The translations under genes and the position numbers were made by a program. A stretch of 64,000 bases of DNA from Paenibacillus roseus (GTDB lineage Bacteria; Bacillota; Bacilli; Paenibacillales; Paenibacillaceae): the NCBI RefSeq assembly GCF_016424485.1, contig NZ_JAELUP010000107.1:80717-144716 (forward strand). Direction: 5' to 3'. Below the pieces are notes generated by a model. The model did not search any database. It saw nothing but the letters and a program-made list of their open reading frames with translations, and was not told the DNA's origin. The first letter of the stretch is position 1, and each line of letters begins with the position of its first letter. Below are positions 34,037-43,738 of the stretch, in pieces.

Positions 34037-34972
34037 ATGTTGAGATACATCGGCAAGCGCGTGCTGTATATTCTGCTTTCTCTATGGCTCATTGTGACAG
34101 CAACGTTCTTCCTTATGCGCTTTGCGCCCGGCAATCCATTCACCTCAGAGAAGCGGCTTCCTGCGCAGATTGAAGCAAACTTGAAAGCACATTACGGACT
34201 GGATCAGCCCTGGTACGTGCAGTACGGGGAATATCTGGTCAAGATTGCACAGTGGGACTTCGGTCCCTCATTCAAATACAAGAGCCAAACGGTTAATCAG
34301 CTCATTGCCGACGGCTTCCAAGTATCAGCTGTATTGGGCCTGATGGCGATCTTCATTGCGCTGGCAGTCGGCGTCATTCTTGGGACAATTGCTGCGCTTA
34401 AGCATAATCGATGGCAGGATTACGGCGCCATGATTATCGCCGTAGCGGGGATTTCCGTCCCCTCCTTCATTATGGCGACCGTGCTGCAATACGTATTCGC
34501 CCTCCAGCTCGGCATTTTCCCGGTCGCCCGCTGGGAGTCGTTCATGCATACGGTACTTCCGGCGCTGGCGCTGGCTTCGACGCCAACGGCTTTCATCGCC
34601 AGGCTGACCCGCTCCAGCATGCTGGAAGTGCTGAGCAACGATTATATCAAGACAGCCAGGGCCAAAGGCCTCAGTCAATCATCAATTACAGTCCGCCATA
34701 CGATTCGCAATGCCATGTTGCCTGTCGTCTCTTACATGGGACCGCTTGCAGCAACCATTATTACCGGAAGCTTCGTCATTGAGAAAATCTTCGGCATTCC
34801 GGGACTTGGCTCCAGCTTCGTGCTGAGCATCGGCAATCGCGACTATACCGTCATTATGGGCGTTACCGTGTTTTACAGTATTATCTTGCTTCTGTGCGTC
34901 CTGCTTGTAGATATTTTGTACGTGCTGATTGACCCGCGGATCAAGTTGACCGGCAGAAAGGAGAGTGCCTGA
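34037..34972 (+). CDS. oppB: Oligopeptide ABC transporter permease
   Basis: A 311-residue membrane subunit with an N-terminal helix, about six membrane segments and the ABC-coupling EAA-type loop (TARAKGLSQSSITVRHTIRNAMLPV). Its start RYIGKRVLYILLSLWLIVTATFFLMRFAPGNP is characteristic of OppB/DppB. It lies 52 bases after oppA and 3 bases before oppC. Confidence 0.93.
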   Translation: MLRYIGKRVLYILLSLWLIVTATFFLMRFAPGNPFTSEKRLPAQIEANLKAHYGLDQPWYVQYGEYLVKIAQWDFGPSFKYKSQTVNQLIADGFQVSAVLGLMAIFIALAVGVILGTIAALKHNRWQDYGAMIIAVAGISVPSFIMATVLQYVFALQLGIFPVARWESFMHTVLPALALASTPTAFIARLTRSSMLEVLSNDYIKTARAKGLSQSSITVRHTIRNAMLPVVSYMGPLAATIITGSFVIEKIFGIPGLGSSFVLSIGNRDYTVIMGVTVFYSIILLLCVLLVDILYVLIDPRIKLTGRKESA

Positions 34973-34975
34973 CAG

Positions 34976-35893
34976 ATGGAACCGGTGCTTCGAGACAAAT
35001 TCAAGCTGGCAGGCATCAAGCATCAGGATGCGGACAATGTATCCCGAAGCGGCCTCTCTTTTTGGCGGGATGTAATGACCCGTTTCTACAAGAACAAGCT
35101 GGCCATGATCGGACTGGCGCTGCTGATCGGACTGGTATTTATGGCCGTTTTCGGTCCGCATATGACCGGTTATGATTACCGTACGAACAATCTGAGCCAG
35201 AAGAATCTCGCTCCTTCCGCCGAGCATTGGTTCGGCACGGATGATTTGGGACGCGATGTATTTACCCGCACCTGGGAAGGCGCGCGCATCTCTCTCCTTA
35301 TCGGCGTATCTGCGGCGCTCATCGATCTGCTGATCGGTGTCATCTGGGGCGGTATTGCCGCCTATAGAGGCGGGAGAACCGATGAGGCCATGATGCGTGC
35401 CGCAGATATTTTATATGGCGTGCCTTATCTGCTGCTGGCAATTCTGTTCATGGTGGTGCTCGGCCAGAGCCTGGCTACGATGATTCTGGCGATGACGATT
35501 ACCGGGTGGATCAATATGGCCCGGATTGTACGCGGCGAAGTGTTGTCGCTCAAGAACAGGGAATATGTGCTCGCAGCACGGACACTTGGCGCAGGCATGA
35601 GTCGAATTATGCGCAAGCATCTCATCCCCAATACGATGGGCCCTATTCTGGTTACCATGACGCTTACCGTTCCGACGGCGATTTTCACCGAATCGTTTCT
35701 GAGCTATCTTGGGCTCGGATTGTCACCGCCGCTGGCGAGTTGGGGAACGATGGCCTCCGACGGGCTGCCCGCCATCAAATATTATCCGTGGCGGCTGTTC
35801 TTCCCGGCAGCGTTCATTTGTTTGACAATCTTTGCATTCAATGTCATCGGAGACGGTCTGCGTGATGCACTGGACCCGAAACTGCGGAAATAA
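34976..35893 (+). CDS. oppC: Oligopeptide ABC transporter permease
   Basis: A 305-residue partner permease: a cytoplasmic N-terminus, one helix, the periplasm-type loop with HWFGTDDLGRDVFTRTWEGARISL that is diagnostic for OppC/DppC, then five more membrane segments with the coupling loop AARTLGAGMSRIMRKHLIPN. The gene is tightly packed between oppB and oppD. Confidence 0.93.
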   Translation: MEPVLRDKFKLAGIKHQDADNVSRSGLSFWRDVMTRFYKNKLAMIGLALLIGLVFMAVFGPHMTGYDYRTNNLSQKNLAPSAEHWFGTDDLGRDVFTRTWEGARISLLIGVSAALIDLLIGVIWGGIAAYRGGRTDEAMMRAADILYGVPYLLLAILFMVVLGQSLATMILAMTITGWINMARIVRGEVLSLKNREYVLAARTLGAGMSRIMRKHLIPNTMGPILVTMTLTVPTAIFTESFLSYLGLGLSPPLASWGTMASDGLPAIKYYPWRLFFPAAFICLTIFAFNVIGDGLRDALDPKLRK

Positions 35894-35907
35894 GGAGGAG
35901 CCGGAAT

Positions 35908-36987
35908 ATGAGAGACAAGCTGCTAGAGGTCAAAAACTTAAAGGTGTCCTTCCGAACATACGGCGGAGAGGTCCAGGCTGTGCGCGATATTTCGTTTGAT
36001 GTGTACAAAGGAGAAACACTGGCGGTCGTTGGCGAATCCGGCTCCGGGAAGAGCGTGGCCGCCCAGTCGGTCATGAAGCTGATTCCGATGCCTCCGGGAC
36101 AGATCAAGAGCGGGGAAATTCTACTGAACGGCATCGATCTTGTATCGAAATCAGGCAAGGAGATGGAGAAAATCCGGGGCAAAGAGATCAGCATGATCTT
36201 CCAGGACCCGATGACCTCGCTGAACCCAACGATGAAAATCGGCAGGCAAATTACCGAGGTGCTGGCAAAACATCAGAAGATGTCTTCCGGCGCTGCTAGG
36301 GCACGAGCGATTGAACTTCTCAAACTCGTCGGCATTGCCCTGCCGGAGACGCGGATGAACCTGTATGCCCATGAGCTGTCGGGAGGCATGCGGCAGCGGG
36401 CGATGATCGCCATGGCGCTGGCCGCCAATCCGCGGCTGCTGATTGCCGACGAGCCGACTACAGCTCTGGATGTGACGATTCAGGCGCAAATCCTGGAACT
36501 GCTCAAGGAGCTTCAAGCGCAACTGGGCATGTCGATTATTTTCATCACCCATGATCTGGGTGTTGTCGCCAATATCGCTGACAGGGTTGCCGTTATGTAT
36601 GCCGGGCAAATTGTCGAGGTCGGAACCGTCGATGAAATCTTTTACGATCCCCGTCATCCTTACACATGGGGACTGCTGGCCTCGATGCCCGATCTGGATA
36701 CAGACAATTCCACGGAGCTCATGGATATTCCCGGTACGCCGCCTGATTTGATGAATCCGCCCAAAGGTGATGCGTTCGCGCCGCGCAACCGGTTCGCGCT
36801 GGAGATTGATTTTGAACAGGAGCCGCCAATGTTCCAAGTATCTGACACCCACTTTGCCAAGACATGGCTTCTTCATCCGGAAGCCCCCAAGGTAGAAATA
36901 CCCGAAGCGGTCAGACGGCGGATGCGCAAGCTTGCTACGAACTACGACAAGCCTCTGCTTGCGGAAGGAGGAAGGCATCATGGCTGA
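35908..36987 (+). CDS. oppD: Oligopeptide ABC transporter ATP-binding protein
   Basis: A 359-residue ATPase with Walker A GESGSGKS, Q-loop, signature LSGGMRQRAMIA, Walker B LLIADEPTTALD and a C-terminal extension (TPPDLMNPPKGDAFAPRNRF) typical of OppD, although the expected iron-sulfur Cys motif of some relatives is absent. It energises uptake with OppF. The last 8 bases overlap oppF. Confidence 0.93.
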   Translation: MRDKLLEVKNLKVSFRTYGGEVQAVRDISFDVYKGETLAVVGESGSGKSVAAQSVMKLIPMPPGQIKSGEILLNGIDLVSKSGKEMEKIRGKEISMIFQDPMTSLNPTMKIGRQITEVLAKHQKMSSGAARARAIELLKLVGIALPETRMNLYAHELSGGMRQRAMIAMALAANPRLLIADEPTTALDVTIQAQILELLKELQAQLGMSIIFITHDLGVVANIADRVAVMYAGQIVEVGTVDEIFYDPRHPYTWGLLASMPDLDTDNSTELMDIPGTPPDLMNPPKGDAFAPRNRFALEIDFEQEPPMFQVSDTHFAKTWLLHPEAPKVEIPEAVRRRMRKLATNYDKPLLAEGGRHHG

Positions 36988-37930
36988 GAAGCTGATTGAG
37001 GTTGTAAACTTGAAGCAGCATTTTCATATGGACAAGAACAATATCGTGAAAGCGGTAGACGGCATCAGCTTTGATATTTACCGCGGAGAGACGCTCGGAC
37101 TTGTCGGTGAATCAGGCTGCGGCAAATCGACGACCGGGCGAACCATTATCCGGCTGTATCCGGCCACAGAAGGCCAGGTCTTGTATGAAGGCGAGAATGT
37201 CCATGGCCGCAAAAGCAGGTCCGCGCTCAAGAAGTTCAACCGCAAGATGCAAATGATCTTCCAGGACCCTTATGCCTCGCTGAACCCGCGTATGAAGGTT
37301 GGAGATATTATCGCAGAGGGCATCGATATTCACGGTCTGGCAAAGAATCGGGAGGAACGTACGGCCAAGGTTCATGAACTGCTGAACAAGGTCGGGCTGC
37401 ACCGGGATTACGCCGGACGCTACCCGCATGAAGCCTCGGGCGGACAGCGGCAGCGGATCGGCATTGCCCGCGCGCTCGCCGTGGACCCGGAGTTTATCAT
37501 CGCGGACGAGCCGATCTCGGCGCTGGATGTGTCCATCCAAGCCCAGATCGTCAATCTAATGAAGAAGCTGCAGCGTGAGAACAATCTGACTTACCTGTTC
37601 ATTGCCCATGACCTGTCGATGGTCAAATACATCAGCGACCGGATCGGCGTGATGTATTACGGCAAACTAGTCGAGCTTGCGCCGGCGGATGAGCTGTACA
37701 ACAACCCGCTTCATCCATATACGCGCTCGCTGCTGTCGGCAATTCCGGTCCCCGACCCGGATGCAGAACGGGCACGCCGGCGCAAACTGTATGATCCGAC
37801 CATTCACCAGTACACAGTGCTGGAACAACCGCAGATGCATGAGGTCACACCAGGGCATTTCGTTTATTGCTCGGAGAGGGAACTGGAACAATATACCTCA
37901 AGAATGGCAATGGCGAGAGTGGGCGGATAG
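36980..37930 (+). CDS. oppF: Oligopeptide ABC transporter ATP-binding protein
   Basis: A 316-residue ATPase with Walker A GESGCGKST, signature ASGGQRQRIGIA, Walker B FIIADEPISALD and the OppF-type C-terminal HPYTRSLLSAIPVPDP region. The start is set at ATG 36980 by GGAGGAAGGCATC, although the frame is open from 36932. It is the last gene of the opp operon and is followed by a very strong terminator. Confidence 0.93.
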   Translation: MAEKLIEVVNLKQHFHMDKNNIVKAVDGISFDIYRGETLGLVGESGCGKSTTGRTIIRLYPATEGQVLYEGENVHGRKSRSALKKFNRKMQMIFQDPYASLNPRMKVGDIIAEGIDIHGLAKNREERTAKVHELLNKVGLHRDYAGRYPHEASGGQRQRIGIARALAVDPEFIIADEPISALDVSIQAQIVNLMKKLQRENNLTYLFIAHDLSMVKYISDRIGVMYYGKLVELAPADELYNNPLHPYTRSLLSAIPVPDPDAERARRRKLYDPTIHQYTVLEQPQMHEVTPGHFVYCSERELEQYTSRMAMARVGG

Positions 37931-37974
37931 ATGAGCAAAAAGGAGAGGCCGAGCGGCCTCTCCTTTTTGCTCAT
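37931..37974. terminator. Bidirectional terminator between oppF and ptsH
   Basis: A perfect 20-bp stem (37931-37950 against 37955-37974) with loop GAGC contains GGAGAGGCC and runs of A or T on each side, so it works for both strands. It starts directly at the oppF stop codon. Confidence 0.95.
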
Positions 37975-38007
37975 TTACGGAGGCTCGATGAATAAATCGC
38001 CGGTTGT

Positions 38008-38271
38008 CTATTCCTCGTAAATCTTGGTCAGCAATGCGCCCAGTTCTTGCAGCGCTTTCTCTTCCTGATCACCGTCTGTCTCCAAAATCACTTCATCATT
38101 TACGGCAATTCCGAGCGTCAGAATGCTCAGAGAGCTCTTGCCGTTTACCTTTTTGCCGTTCTTGCTCAGACTCACCTTGCATTGAAAAGCGGTAGCCGCT
38201 TGAACGAACACTTTCGTCGGACGGGCATGAAACCCCGATGGATTGAGTACAGTAAAAGTTCCAGTTGCCAT
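38008..38271 (-). CDS. ptsH: Phosphocarrier protein HPr
   Basis: An 87-residue PTS phosphocarrier. H15 (GFHARPTK) accepts phosphate from enzyme I, and S46 (NGKSSLSILTLG) is the regulatory site phosphorylated by HPr kinase in Firmicutes. The start is set at ATG 38271, which has GGAG 11 bases upstream; earlier GTG/ATG codons at 38283 and 38280 are too close to it. It is last in the mannitol/PTS gene row, 18 bases after ptsI. Whether it is the only HPr of the cell cannot be seen here. Confidence 0.9.
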   Translation of the reverse strand: MATGTFTVLNPSGFHARPTKVFVQAATAFQCKVSLSKNGKKVNGKSSLSILTLGIAVNDEVILETDGDQEEKALQELGALLTKIYEE

Positions 38272-38289
38272 TTCTCTCATCACTCCTTA

Positions 38290-40047
38290 TTAACTGTTTA
38301 CATGTTGCTGCACAACTTGTTTAATCTCTTGCTCGCTTCCAAGCTCCAGCACGCTGTCGATCCGCTCTGCCCATTGCTGCCTGGACAAACTGCGGATTTG
38401 CGCTCTGGCCGGCAAGATGGAGCTTGCGCTCATGCTGAACTCATGCAGTCCCATGCCTAGCAGCAGCGGTATCGCCGACTCGTCGCCCGCCATTTCGCCG
38501 CACATGCCAACCCACTTGCCTTCCTTGCTTGCAGCGGAGATGACCATGCGGATCAGACGCAGCACGGATGGATGGCAAGTCTGATACAGATAGGATACGG
38601 TCTCATTCATACGGTCGGCCGCCATGGTGTATTGAATCAGATCATTCGTACCGATGCTGAAGAAATCGACCTCTTTGGCAAATTGATCGGCCGCCAGCGC
38701 AGCTGCCGGAATCTCAATCATGATCCCCACTTCAATCCGCTCTGCAACCTCAATGCCCTCGGCGATCAGCTTTGTACGCTCTTCCTGGAGCAGTCGCTTG
38801 CACTCGCGCAACTCCTCCCGAAGCGCAATCATCGGGAACATAATCTTCAGATTGCCGTAGCGGCTTGCCCGCAACAGCGCACGAAGCTGAGTGCGGAACA
38901 GGTCCTGCTCCTGCAGACAGAGCCTTACGGCGCGAAGCCCAAGGAACGGGTTGCTTTCCTTCGGCAGCTTCATATATGGGAGCTCCTTGTCACCGCCAAT
39001 ATCCAGCGTGCGGATGACAACAGGCTTGCCGTCCATTTTCTCCAGCACATACTTATAGACGTTGAACTGCTCTTCTTCTGTCGGCAGCGCGCTGCGCCCC
39101 ATATACAGAAATTCGGTACGGAAAAGCCCGATGCCCTCTGCTCCGTTATCCAGCGCTTTCTGAACATCCTCCACGCTCCCAATATTAGCGGCAAGCTCCA
39201 TATGCGCGCCGTCTGCGGATACGGTCGGCTCCGATTTCAACCCGGCCAGCTCAGCACGCCGCTGCTCGTATTGCTCCTGAATGTGACGATACTGCTCTAA
39301 CTCCCCATCACTTGGAGCCACAATAATCTTCCCTTTGACAGCATCGAGAATAATCATTGTGCCTGTCTCAATATCCATCAAGGATGACCCGGCGCCAACG
39401 ATTGCCGGGATACCAAGCGAACGGGACATAATCGCAGAGTGGGAAGTCCGGCTGCCAATTTCAGTAGCAAAGCCGCGCACAATATTGACATCCAGCAAAG
39501 CAGTATCTGATGGCGCAAGGTCTTCGGCAATAATGACCGATTCCTCCGTCACGCCGGAGACTGTCGTATAGGCAGCGCCATGCAGCGCCGCAATGACACG
39601 CCCGGATACGTCGCGGATATCTGCCGCACGCTCACGGAGCAGTTCATTGTCCATAGCGAGCAATGCGTCAATGAAGGTTGCCGCGACACTGTGAAGCGCA
39701 AAATCTGCATTGACATTGTCCTGTTCAATTTGCTCCATTGCCACATCAATCAGGTCCGGGTCTTCAAGCAGCAGCAAATGGGCCTCGAAAATTTCAGCTT
39801 TCTCCTCGCCCAATCTCTGGCGCGTCAGTTCATGAATTTGCTTTAACTCTGCCTTCGCCTTGCCGATTGCCTGCCTGAATCGATCTGTCTCTGCCGCCGC
39901 ATCTGCGACTTGTTTTTGCACCGGCTTGATTTCGTCTCGCTGCAAGCGATAAGCCTTGGCAATCGCATAGCCGGGAGATGCGGCGATACCGCCAATTGTT
40001 GCGGTTCTTGCTGTATGCTCAGTCATTGGCTCCATAACTCCTTTCAT
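38290..40047 (-). CDS. ptsI: PTS enzyme I
   Basis: A 585-residue phosphoenolpyruvate-protein phosphotransferase. The active histidine lies in GSRTSHSAIMSRSLGIPA (about residue 200). The C-terminal PEP-binding TIM barrel shows FRTEFLYMGR, NPFLGLRAVR and the catalytic Cys in GMCGEMAGD. It takes phosphate from PEP and passes it to HPr. It follows mtlD by 2 bases, which is unusual, since ptsI more often sits with ptsH alone or near ptsG. The N-terminal start (40047 or 40026) is ambiguous, both having GGAG-like sites. Confidence 0.93.
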   Translation of the reverse strand: MKGVMEPMTEHTARTATIGGIAASPGYAIAKAYRLQRDEIKPVQKQVADAAAETDRFRQAIGKAKAELKQIHELTRQRLGEEKAEIFEAHLLLLEDPDLIDVAMEQIEQDNVNADFALHSVAATFIDALLAMDNELLRERAADIRDVSGRVIAALHGAAYTTVSGVTEESVIIAEDLAPSDTALLDVNIVRGFATEIGSRTSHSAIMSRSLGIPAIVGAGSSLMDIETGTMIILDAVKGKIIVAPSDGELEQYRHIQEQYEQRRAELAGLKSEPTVSADGAHMELAANIGSVEDVQKALDNGAEGIGLFRTEFLYMGRSALPTEEEQFNVYKYVLEKMDGKPVVIRTLDIGGDKELPYMKLPKESNPFLGLRAVRLCLQEQDLFRTQLRALLRASRYGNLKIMFPMIALREELRECKRLLQEERTKLIAEGIEVAERIEVGIMIEIPAAALAADQFAKEVDFFSIGTNDLIQYTMAADRMNETVSYLYQTCHPSVLRLIRMVISAASKEGKWVGMCGEMAGDESAIPLLLGMGLHEFSMSASSILPARAQIRSLSRQQWAERIDSVLELGSEQEIKQVVQQHVNS

Positions 40048-40049
40048 CG

Positions 40050-41204
40050 TTAATGCGCTCCTTTATTCAAATGATGATAATTGTCCAGGATAAGGGCAAA
40101 AAGCGGCTGTCCAGCTTCAATCCCGGTATAACGGGTTATGGCCTGCTTAATTCCTTGCGTCTGAATTGTTTCCTGAAGTTCCAATGCCTCCGGGTCATCC
40201 TGATAATCGAAATGAAGAGCTGACGCCATTGCTTTTACCAACTGAATCGGCTCCAAACCAAGCTCTACAGCCTGGAGCGCAGGACGGACAAGACGGTCCT
40301 CCGGTGACAGCTTGCGGATTGGCGAACGGGCTACCCTCACCGTCTCATCGGTCAGATGCGGATTGCGGAACCGCTCCAGAATCTTACCGATATATTGCTC
40401 ATGCTCCTGCTTGTCAAAACCATAGCGTCGTACCAATACAGCACCAGTCTCTTCCAGAACCAATCTCACTTCCCCGGCAATAGACTGGTCTGCCATAGCT
40501 TGTTGTATCGTATCATAACCACGCAAATAGCCGGCGTAGGCTGCACAGCAATGACCGGTATTCACGGTAAAGAGCTTGCGCTCAATATAAGGCTCCAGGC
40601 GGTCCACATAATGGACGCCTTCAATTTTATGATAACCCTCCAGCACAGCGCTGCGGTCCACGACCCATTCATAGAACGGTTCGACTGTAACTTCCAGCGG
40701 GTCCTGATGGTGCTGAATCGGCACAATCCGGTCAACGGCGGCATCCGGGAATGCCACAATCCGGTCCGCTTGCTGCCGGGTCGCCTCATCCAGAAGTCCG
40801 TAAACATGCTCCTTCAGACGCGAACTCCCGCCAATGGCATTCTCACAGGCAATGATATGAAGAGACGACTTGGATTGCTTCACCCGTCTGGCAATACCCT
40901 CGGCAATTCCGGCAGCAATATGCTTCAGAATGTTGACCCCGACAGCTGTTGTGACGAGATCGGCTTCGGCTACATGCTGAGCCACAAGCTCCAGATCGGC
41001 GCCGTTAATGGCGGTCACCCCTGTCACCTGCTCGGCATGCCCGGTGCCGTCTGCCAGCACAACCTTGTAGGAGCCCCGCTCCCTCAGTTGGGATACCAGT
41101 TCCTCATTTACATCCACAAAGCATACCTCGTAGCCTGCACGGGAGAGGATCAGCCCAATGAACCCTCTTCCGATATTCCCTGCGCCAAAATGGACGGCTC
41201 TCAT
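40050..41204 (-). CDS. mtlD: Mannitol-1-phosphate 5-dehydrogenase
   Basis: A 384-residue NAD-dependent dehydrogenase that turns mannitol 1-phosphate into fructose 6-phosphate. The N-terminal Rossmann motif is HFGAGNIGRGFIG; the catalytic Lys region is KLFTVNTGHCCAAY near 213. Its length and the neighbouring mannitol PTS genes fit. It overlaps mtlF by 4 bases. Confidence 0.96.
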   Translation of the reverse strand: MRAVHFGAGNIGRGFIGLILSRAGYEVCFVDVNEELVSQLRERGSYKVVLADGTGHAEQVTGVTAINGADLELVAQHVAEADLVTTAVGVNILKHIAAGIAEGIARRVKQSKSSLHIIACENAIGGSSRLKEHVYGLLDEATRQQADRIVAFPDAAVDRIVPIQHHQDPLEVTVEPFYEWVVDRSAVLEGYHKIEGVHYVDRLEPYIERKLFTVNTGHCCAAYAGYLRGYDTIQQAMADQSIAGEVRLVLEETGAVLVRRYGFDKQEHEQYIGKILERFRNPHLTDETVRVARSPIRKLSPEDRLVRPALQAVELGLEPIQLVKAMASALHFDYQDDPEALELQETIQTQGIKQAITRYTGIEAGQPLFALILDNYHHLNKGAH

Positions 41205-41641
41205 GCTTCCATCCCGCTTTCAAAGATGCGAATCATTTCCTCGGCTGTCGATGCCTTCAGGATCTGCTCCAAATTGTCTTCGTCGGAGCAGACCATCGCA
41301 ACATTGGTTAAAATGTCCAGATGATCATCACCTTCAGCGGCAATCCCGACCAGCAGATATGCCCTCTCTCCATCACCAAAATCAATGCCGTCCGGGAATT
41401 GCACAATGGACAAGCCTGTAGATTGGATCAAATCTTTGGAATCTTTCGTGCCGTGCGGAATGGCCAGGCCTCCGCCCATGTAAGTAGACAGCGTTTGTTC
41501 GCGCTCAATCATTTTATCCACGTAGCCAGGCAGCGCGTGTCCGCCGCTGACCAACAATTGGCCTGCTATTCGAATCGCTTCCCATTTATCCTCGACTTTG
41601 GCATTCAACTTTACCTTATCTACAGATAGAATACTCACCAC
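41201..41641 (-). CDS. mtlF: Mannitol PTS enzyme IIA
   Basis: A 146-residue IIA protein that takes phosphate from HPr and hands it to the IIB domain of MtlA. H63 in GGGLAIPHGTKDS is the phosphorylation site. The fold is that of the mannitol/fructose IIA class. Its start overlaps mtlR by 7 bases and its end overlaps mtlD by 4. Confidence 0.93.
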   Translation of the reverse strand: MVSILSVDKVKLNAKVEDKWEAIRIAGQLLVSGGHALPGYVDKMIEREQTLSTYMGGGLAIPHGTKDSKDLIQSTGLSIVQFPDGIDFGDGERAYLLVGIAAEGDDHLDILTNVAMVCSDEDNLEQILKASTAEEMIRIFESGMEA

Positions 41642-43713
41642 GTCATCTCCGCTTCTGTTTTTGTGTAAAAATAGCCAAGCAGCGCATTCGCCATAAAATC
41701 CTTAATCGCAAGCTCATTGCCTGTTGCCAATACATCCGGCAGCTCAGGAAGCAGCAGCAAAGTGCTGATTTCACTCAACACCTCCAGGCTCTCCTTGCCA
41801 AGCGCAAGCGGTCCAAGCATCAGCATCATATAGGATGCCGGGCGGACGCTGTGCGCCTGAAGCAGCATGGGCTGTTTCAATTGAAACATGACAACCAGCG
41901 GCTGCAAAACATCTTTGCTTCTCGCATGGAACAGGGCTAGCCCTGTATCCGTCACAATCTCGCTTCCTTGTTGCTCTCGCTCCAGCAATTGCCGAACAAC
42001 AGCATCTATATCGTTTATCGCGCCGCTTGCCGCAGCAAGCTTGCAGGCATCAAATAAAACTTGCCCCACATCAAGTCCTTCGGTATCCGGCAGCTTATAT
42101 AGATGAAATCGCTCCAGCAGGAAACAAATTTCGTCGAGACACGCCTTCAATTGCTTCAGCCGCTGTGATGGAGCGTTCTTGACTGCAAGTTGTTCGTTCT
42201 GCGTGCGCTGCTGTGCGTACAGGAACCAGTGCTGTAAAAATCTTCGCAACTGGCTCGCCTCGTTATCCGTGAGCAGCGGACTAATCTTGAAATATTTATC
42301 TGGCTGCAACGGCAAATCAATCGTTGAAATAATAACATCGTACTCGTTCTCCGGTATTCTGGCGGCTTCATACCAGGGCACATTGCCGACAATAACAACT
42401 TCCGGCAGTTCCCTCTCCAGGCGCACAGCCAGCAGCTTGGAAGAGCCGATCCCGCTGCTGCATACGACGATCGCGCGGACTGGAGGGACAGGTTGTGTCC
42501 CCCGCTCAAGCGCAGCGCCGAAATGCATGACAAGAAATCCAACTTCCTCATCGGGTATCTTCAACTCAGGGAACACTTCGTCCGCTCCCTGCCGGACACG
42601 GTCGAACAAAGCGCTGTAGTCCGCCTTGATTTGGGGCAGCAGTGGATTGCGGATTTCACTCCCCTCCCGGATACGCATCAGCGCCGGAACCAAATGGCGA
42701 AGCAGCCCGTCACGCAGGGAATAATCCCTGTGAAAGGCTGCATCATAGTGGCGATCCATAAAGCCAATGAGTTGAACCGTCTTCTCCAGCACATCCAGAT
42801 CGCCATGCGGCAGAAGCTCGTAGCCGCTCTCTTCCTCGGAATACTGCCGGATCAGACCGCTAATGTAGCGCTGCTCCGACGCAGGCAGCTTGATTGCAAA
42901 CTCTTCTTCAAGCTGCCGCAGCAATGACGCAATCTCTGGACGAAGACAAGCGTCCGGAGACTCATCTGACGGAGCGATAAGATGGCCGTCATGTATTCTT
43001 CGCAGGGCAATGGAGAGCTGGAGCAAAAGTTTCGTATAAGCCTGATCCGTCAGCTCGAGCGGATGCTTCTGCTCAAGCTCCCAAAGCGCCTGCTCAAGCT
43101 GGAGCAAGTTGCTCTTGCCAATCTGATCAAGCATCAGACTAATGACCGGCTGCTCTTGCGACCTGAGCGAGCTGCCGAACAGGTCGGAATTATCGATGTA
43201 TTGCCGAGCCAGAGTCAGCAGCAGTTCGCGCTTCACGTGCTCGGAACCCTCGAGCAGGACGCCATAGCCGCGGCGCCGAACAAGCTGCAGGTCATACTTG
43301 ATTATACCCTTTTCCAATTCGTCCAAATCGTAGCTCATCGTAGCAACTGTCACATGCAGGTTATGGGCCAGTGCAAACAGTTTGGCCGGCTCGACACTCT
43401 CCAGCAGCATGCATAATATAAATATCCGGCGCTCTTCCGCCGTATATTCGGTATAATTCATGCGGGAGAGCTCCTGCTTGAGCATGTCAAGCTGCGCCGG
43501 TTGCCCGCTAACCTGGATGCCAATCCCGGACTTTCTTTGAAGCTCGATGCCGTATTTCTCCAGCAACAGCTCAAGCTCCGGCAGCTCTCGATGCACAGTG
43601 CGGGCACTGACATTAATTGCAGCGGCAATGTCCGCAGCCGTGATTTCTTCCTTGCTATTCAGCAACAGATCAAGAAGCTGCCGCTGCCTGTTTGTTACCT
43701 TCATCGGCATCAT
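41635..43713 (-). CDS. mtlR: Mannitol operon activator with PTS regulation domains
   Basis: A 692-residue regulator: two N-terminal helix-turn-helix domains (about 1-115), two PRD domains (about 190-400), a Gat-type IIB domain with the Cys of IVVCSSGIGSSKLL near 415, and a C-terminal mannitol-type IIA domain with TGLALFHARS near 590. This is the layout of Bacillus/Geobacillus MtlR, which is activated by HPr phosphate and inactivated by the mannitol transporter. It follows mtlA by 25 bases, so it is probably auto-controlled. Confidence 0.93.
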   Translation of the reverse strand: MMPMKVTNRQRQLLDLLLNSKEEITAADIAAAINVSARTVHRELPELELLLEKYGIELQRKSGIGIQVSGQPAQLDMLKQELSRMNYTEYTAEERRIFILCMLLESVEPAKLFALAHNLHVTVATMSYDLDELEKGIIKYDLQLVRRRGYGVLLEGSEHVKRELLLTLARQYIDNSDLFGSSLRSQEQPVISLMLDQIGKSNLLQLEQALWELEQKHPLELTDQAYTKLLLQLSIALRRIHDGHLIAPSDESPDACLRPEIASLLRQLEEEFAIKLPASEQRYISGLIRQYSEEESGYELLPHGDLDVLEKTVQLIGFMDRHYDAAFHRDYSLRDGLLRHLVPALMRIREGSEIRNPLLPQIKADYSALFDRVRQGADEVFPELKIPDEEVGFLVMHFGAALERGTQPVPPVRAIVVCSSGIGSSKLLAVRLERELPEVVIVGNVPWYEAARIPENEYDVIISTIDLPLQPDKYFKISPLLTDNEASQLRRFLQHWFLYAQQRTQNEQLAVKNAPSQRLKQLKACLDEICFLLERFHLYKLPDTEGLDVGQVLFDACKLAAASGAINDIDAVVRQLLEREQQGSEIVTDTGLALFHARSKDVLQPLVVMFQLKQPMLLQAHSVRPASYMMLMLGPLALGKESLEVLSEISTLLLLPELPDVLATGNELAIKDFMANALLGYFYTKTEAEMTW

Positions 43714-43738
43714 AGTCCTCTTCTAAAACAGCATTGTT

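Noticed and set aside
40356..41324. 322-codon frame opposite mtlD
   Set aside because: Antisense shadow of a clear mtlD gene.
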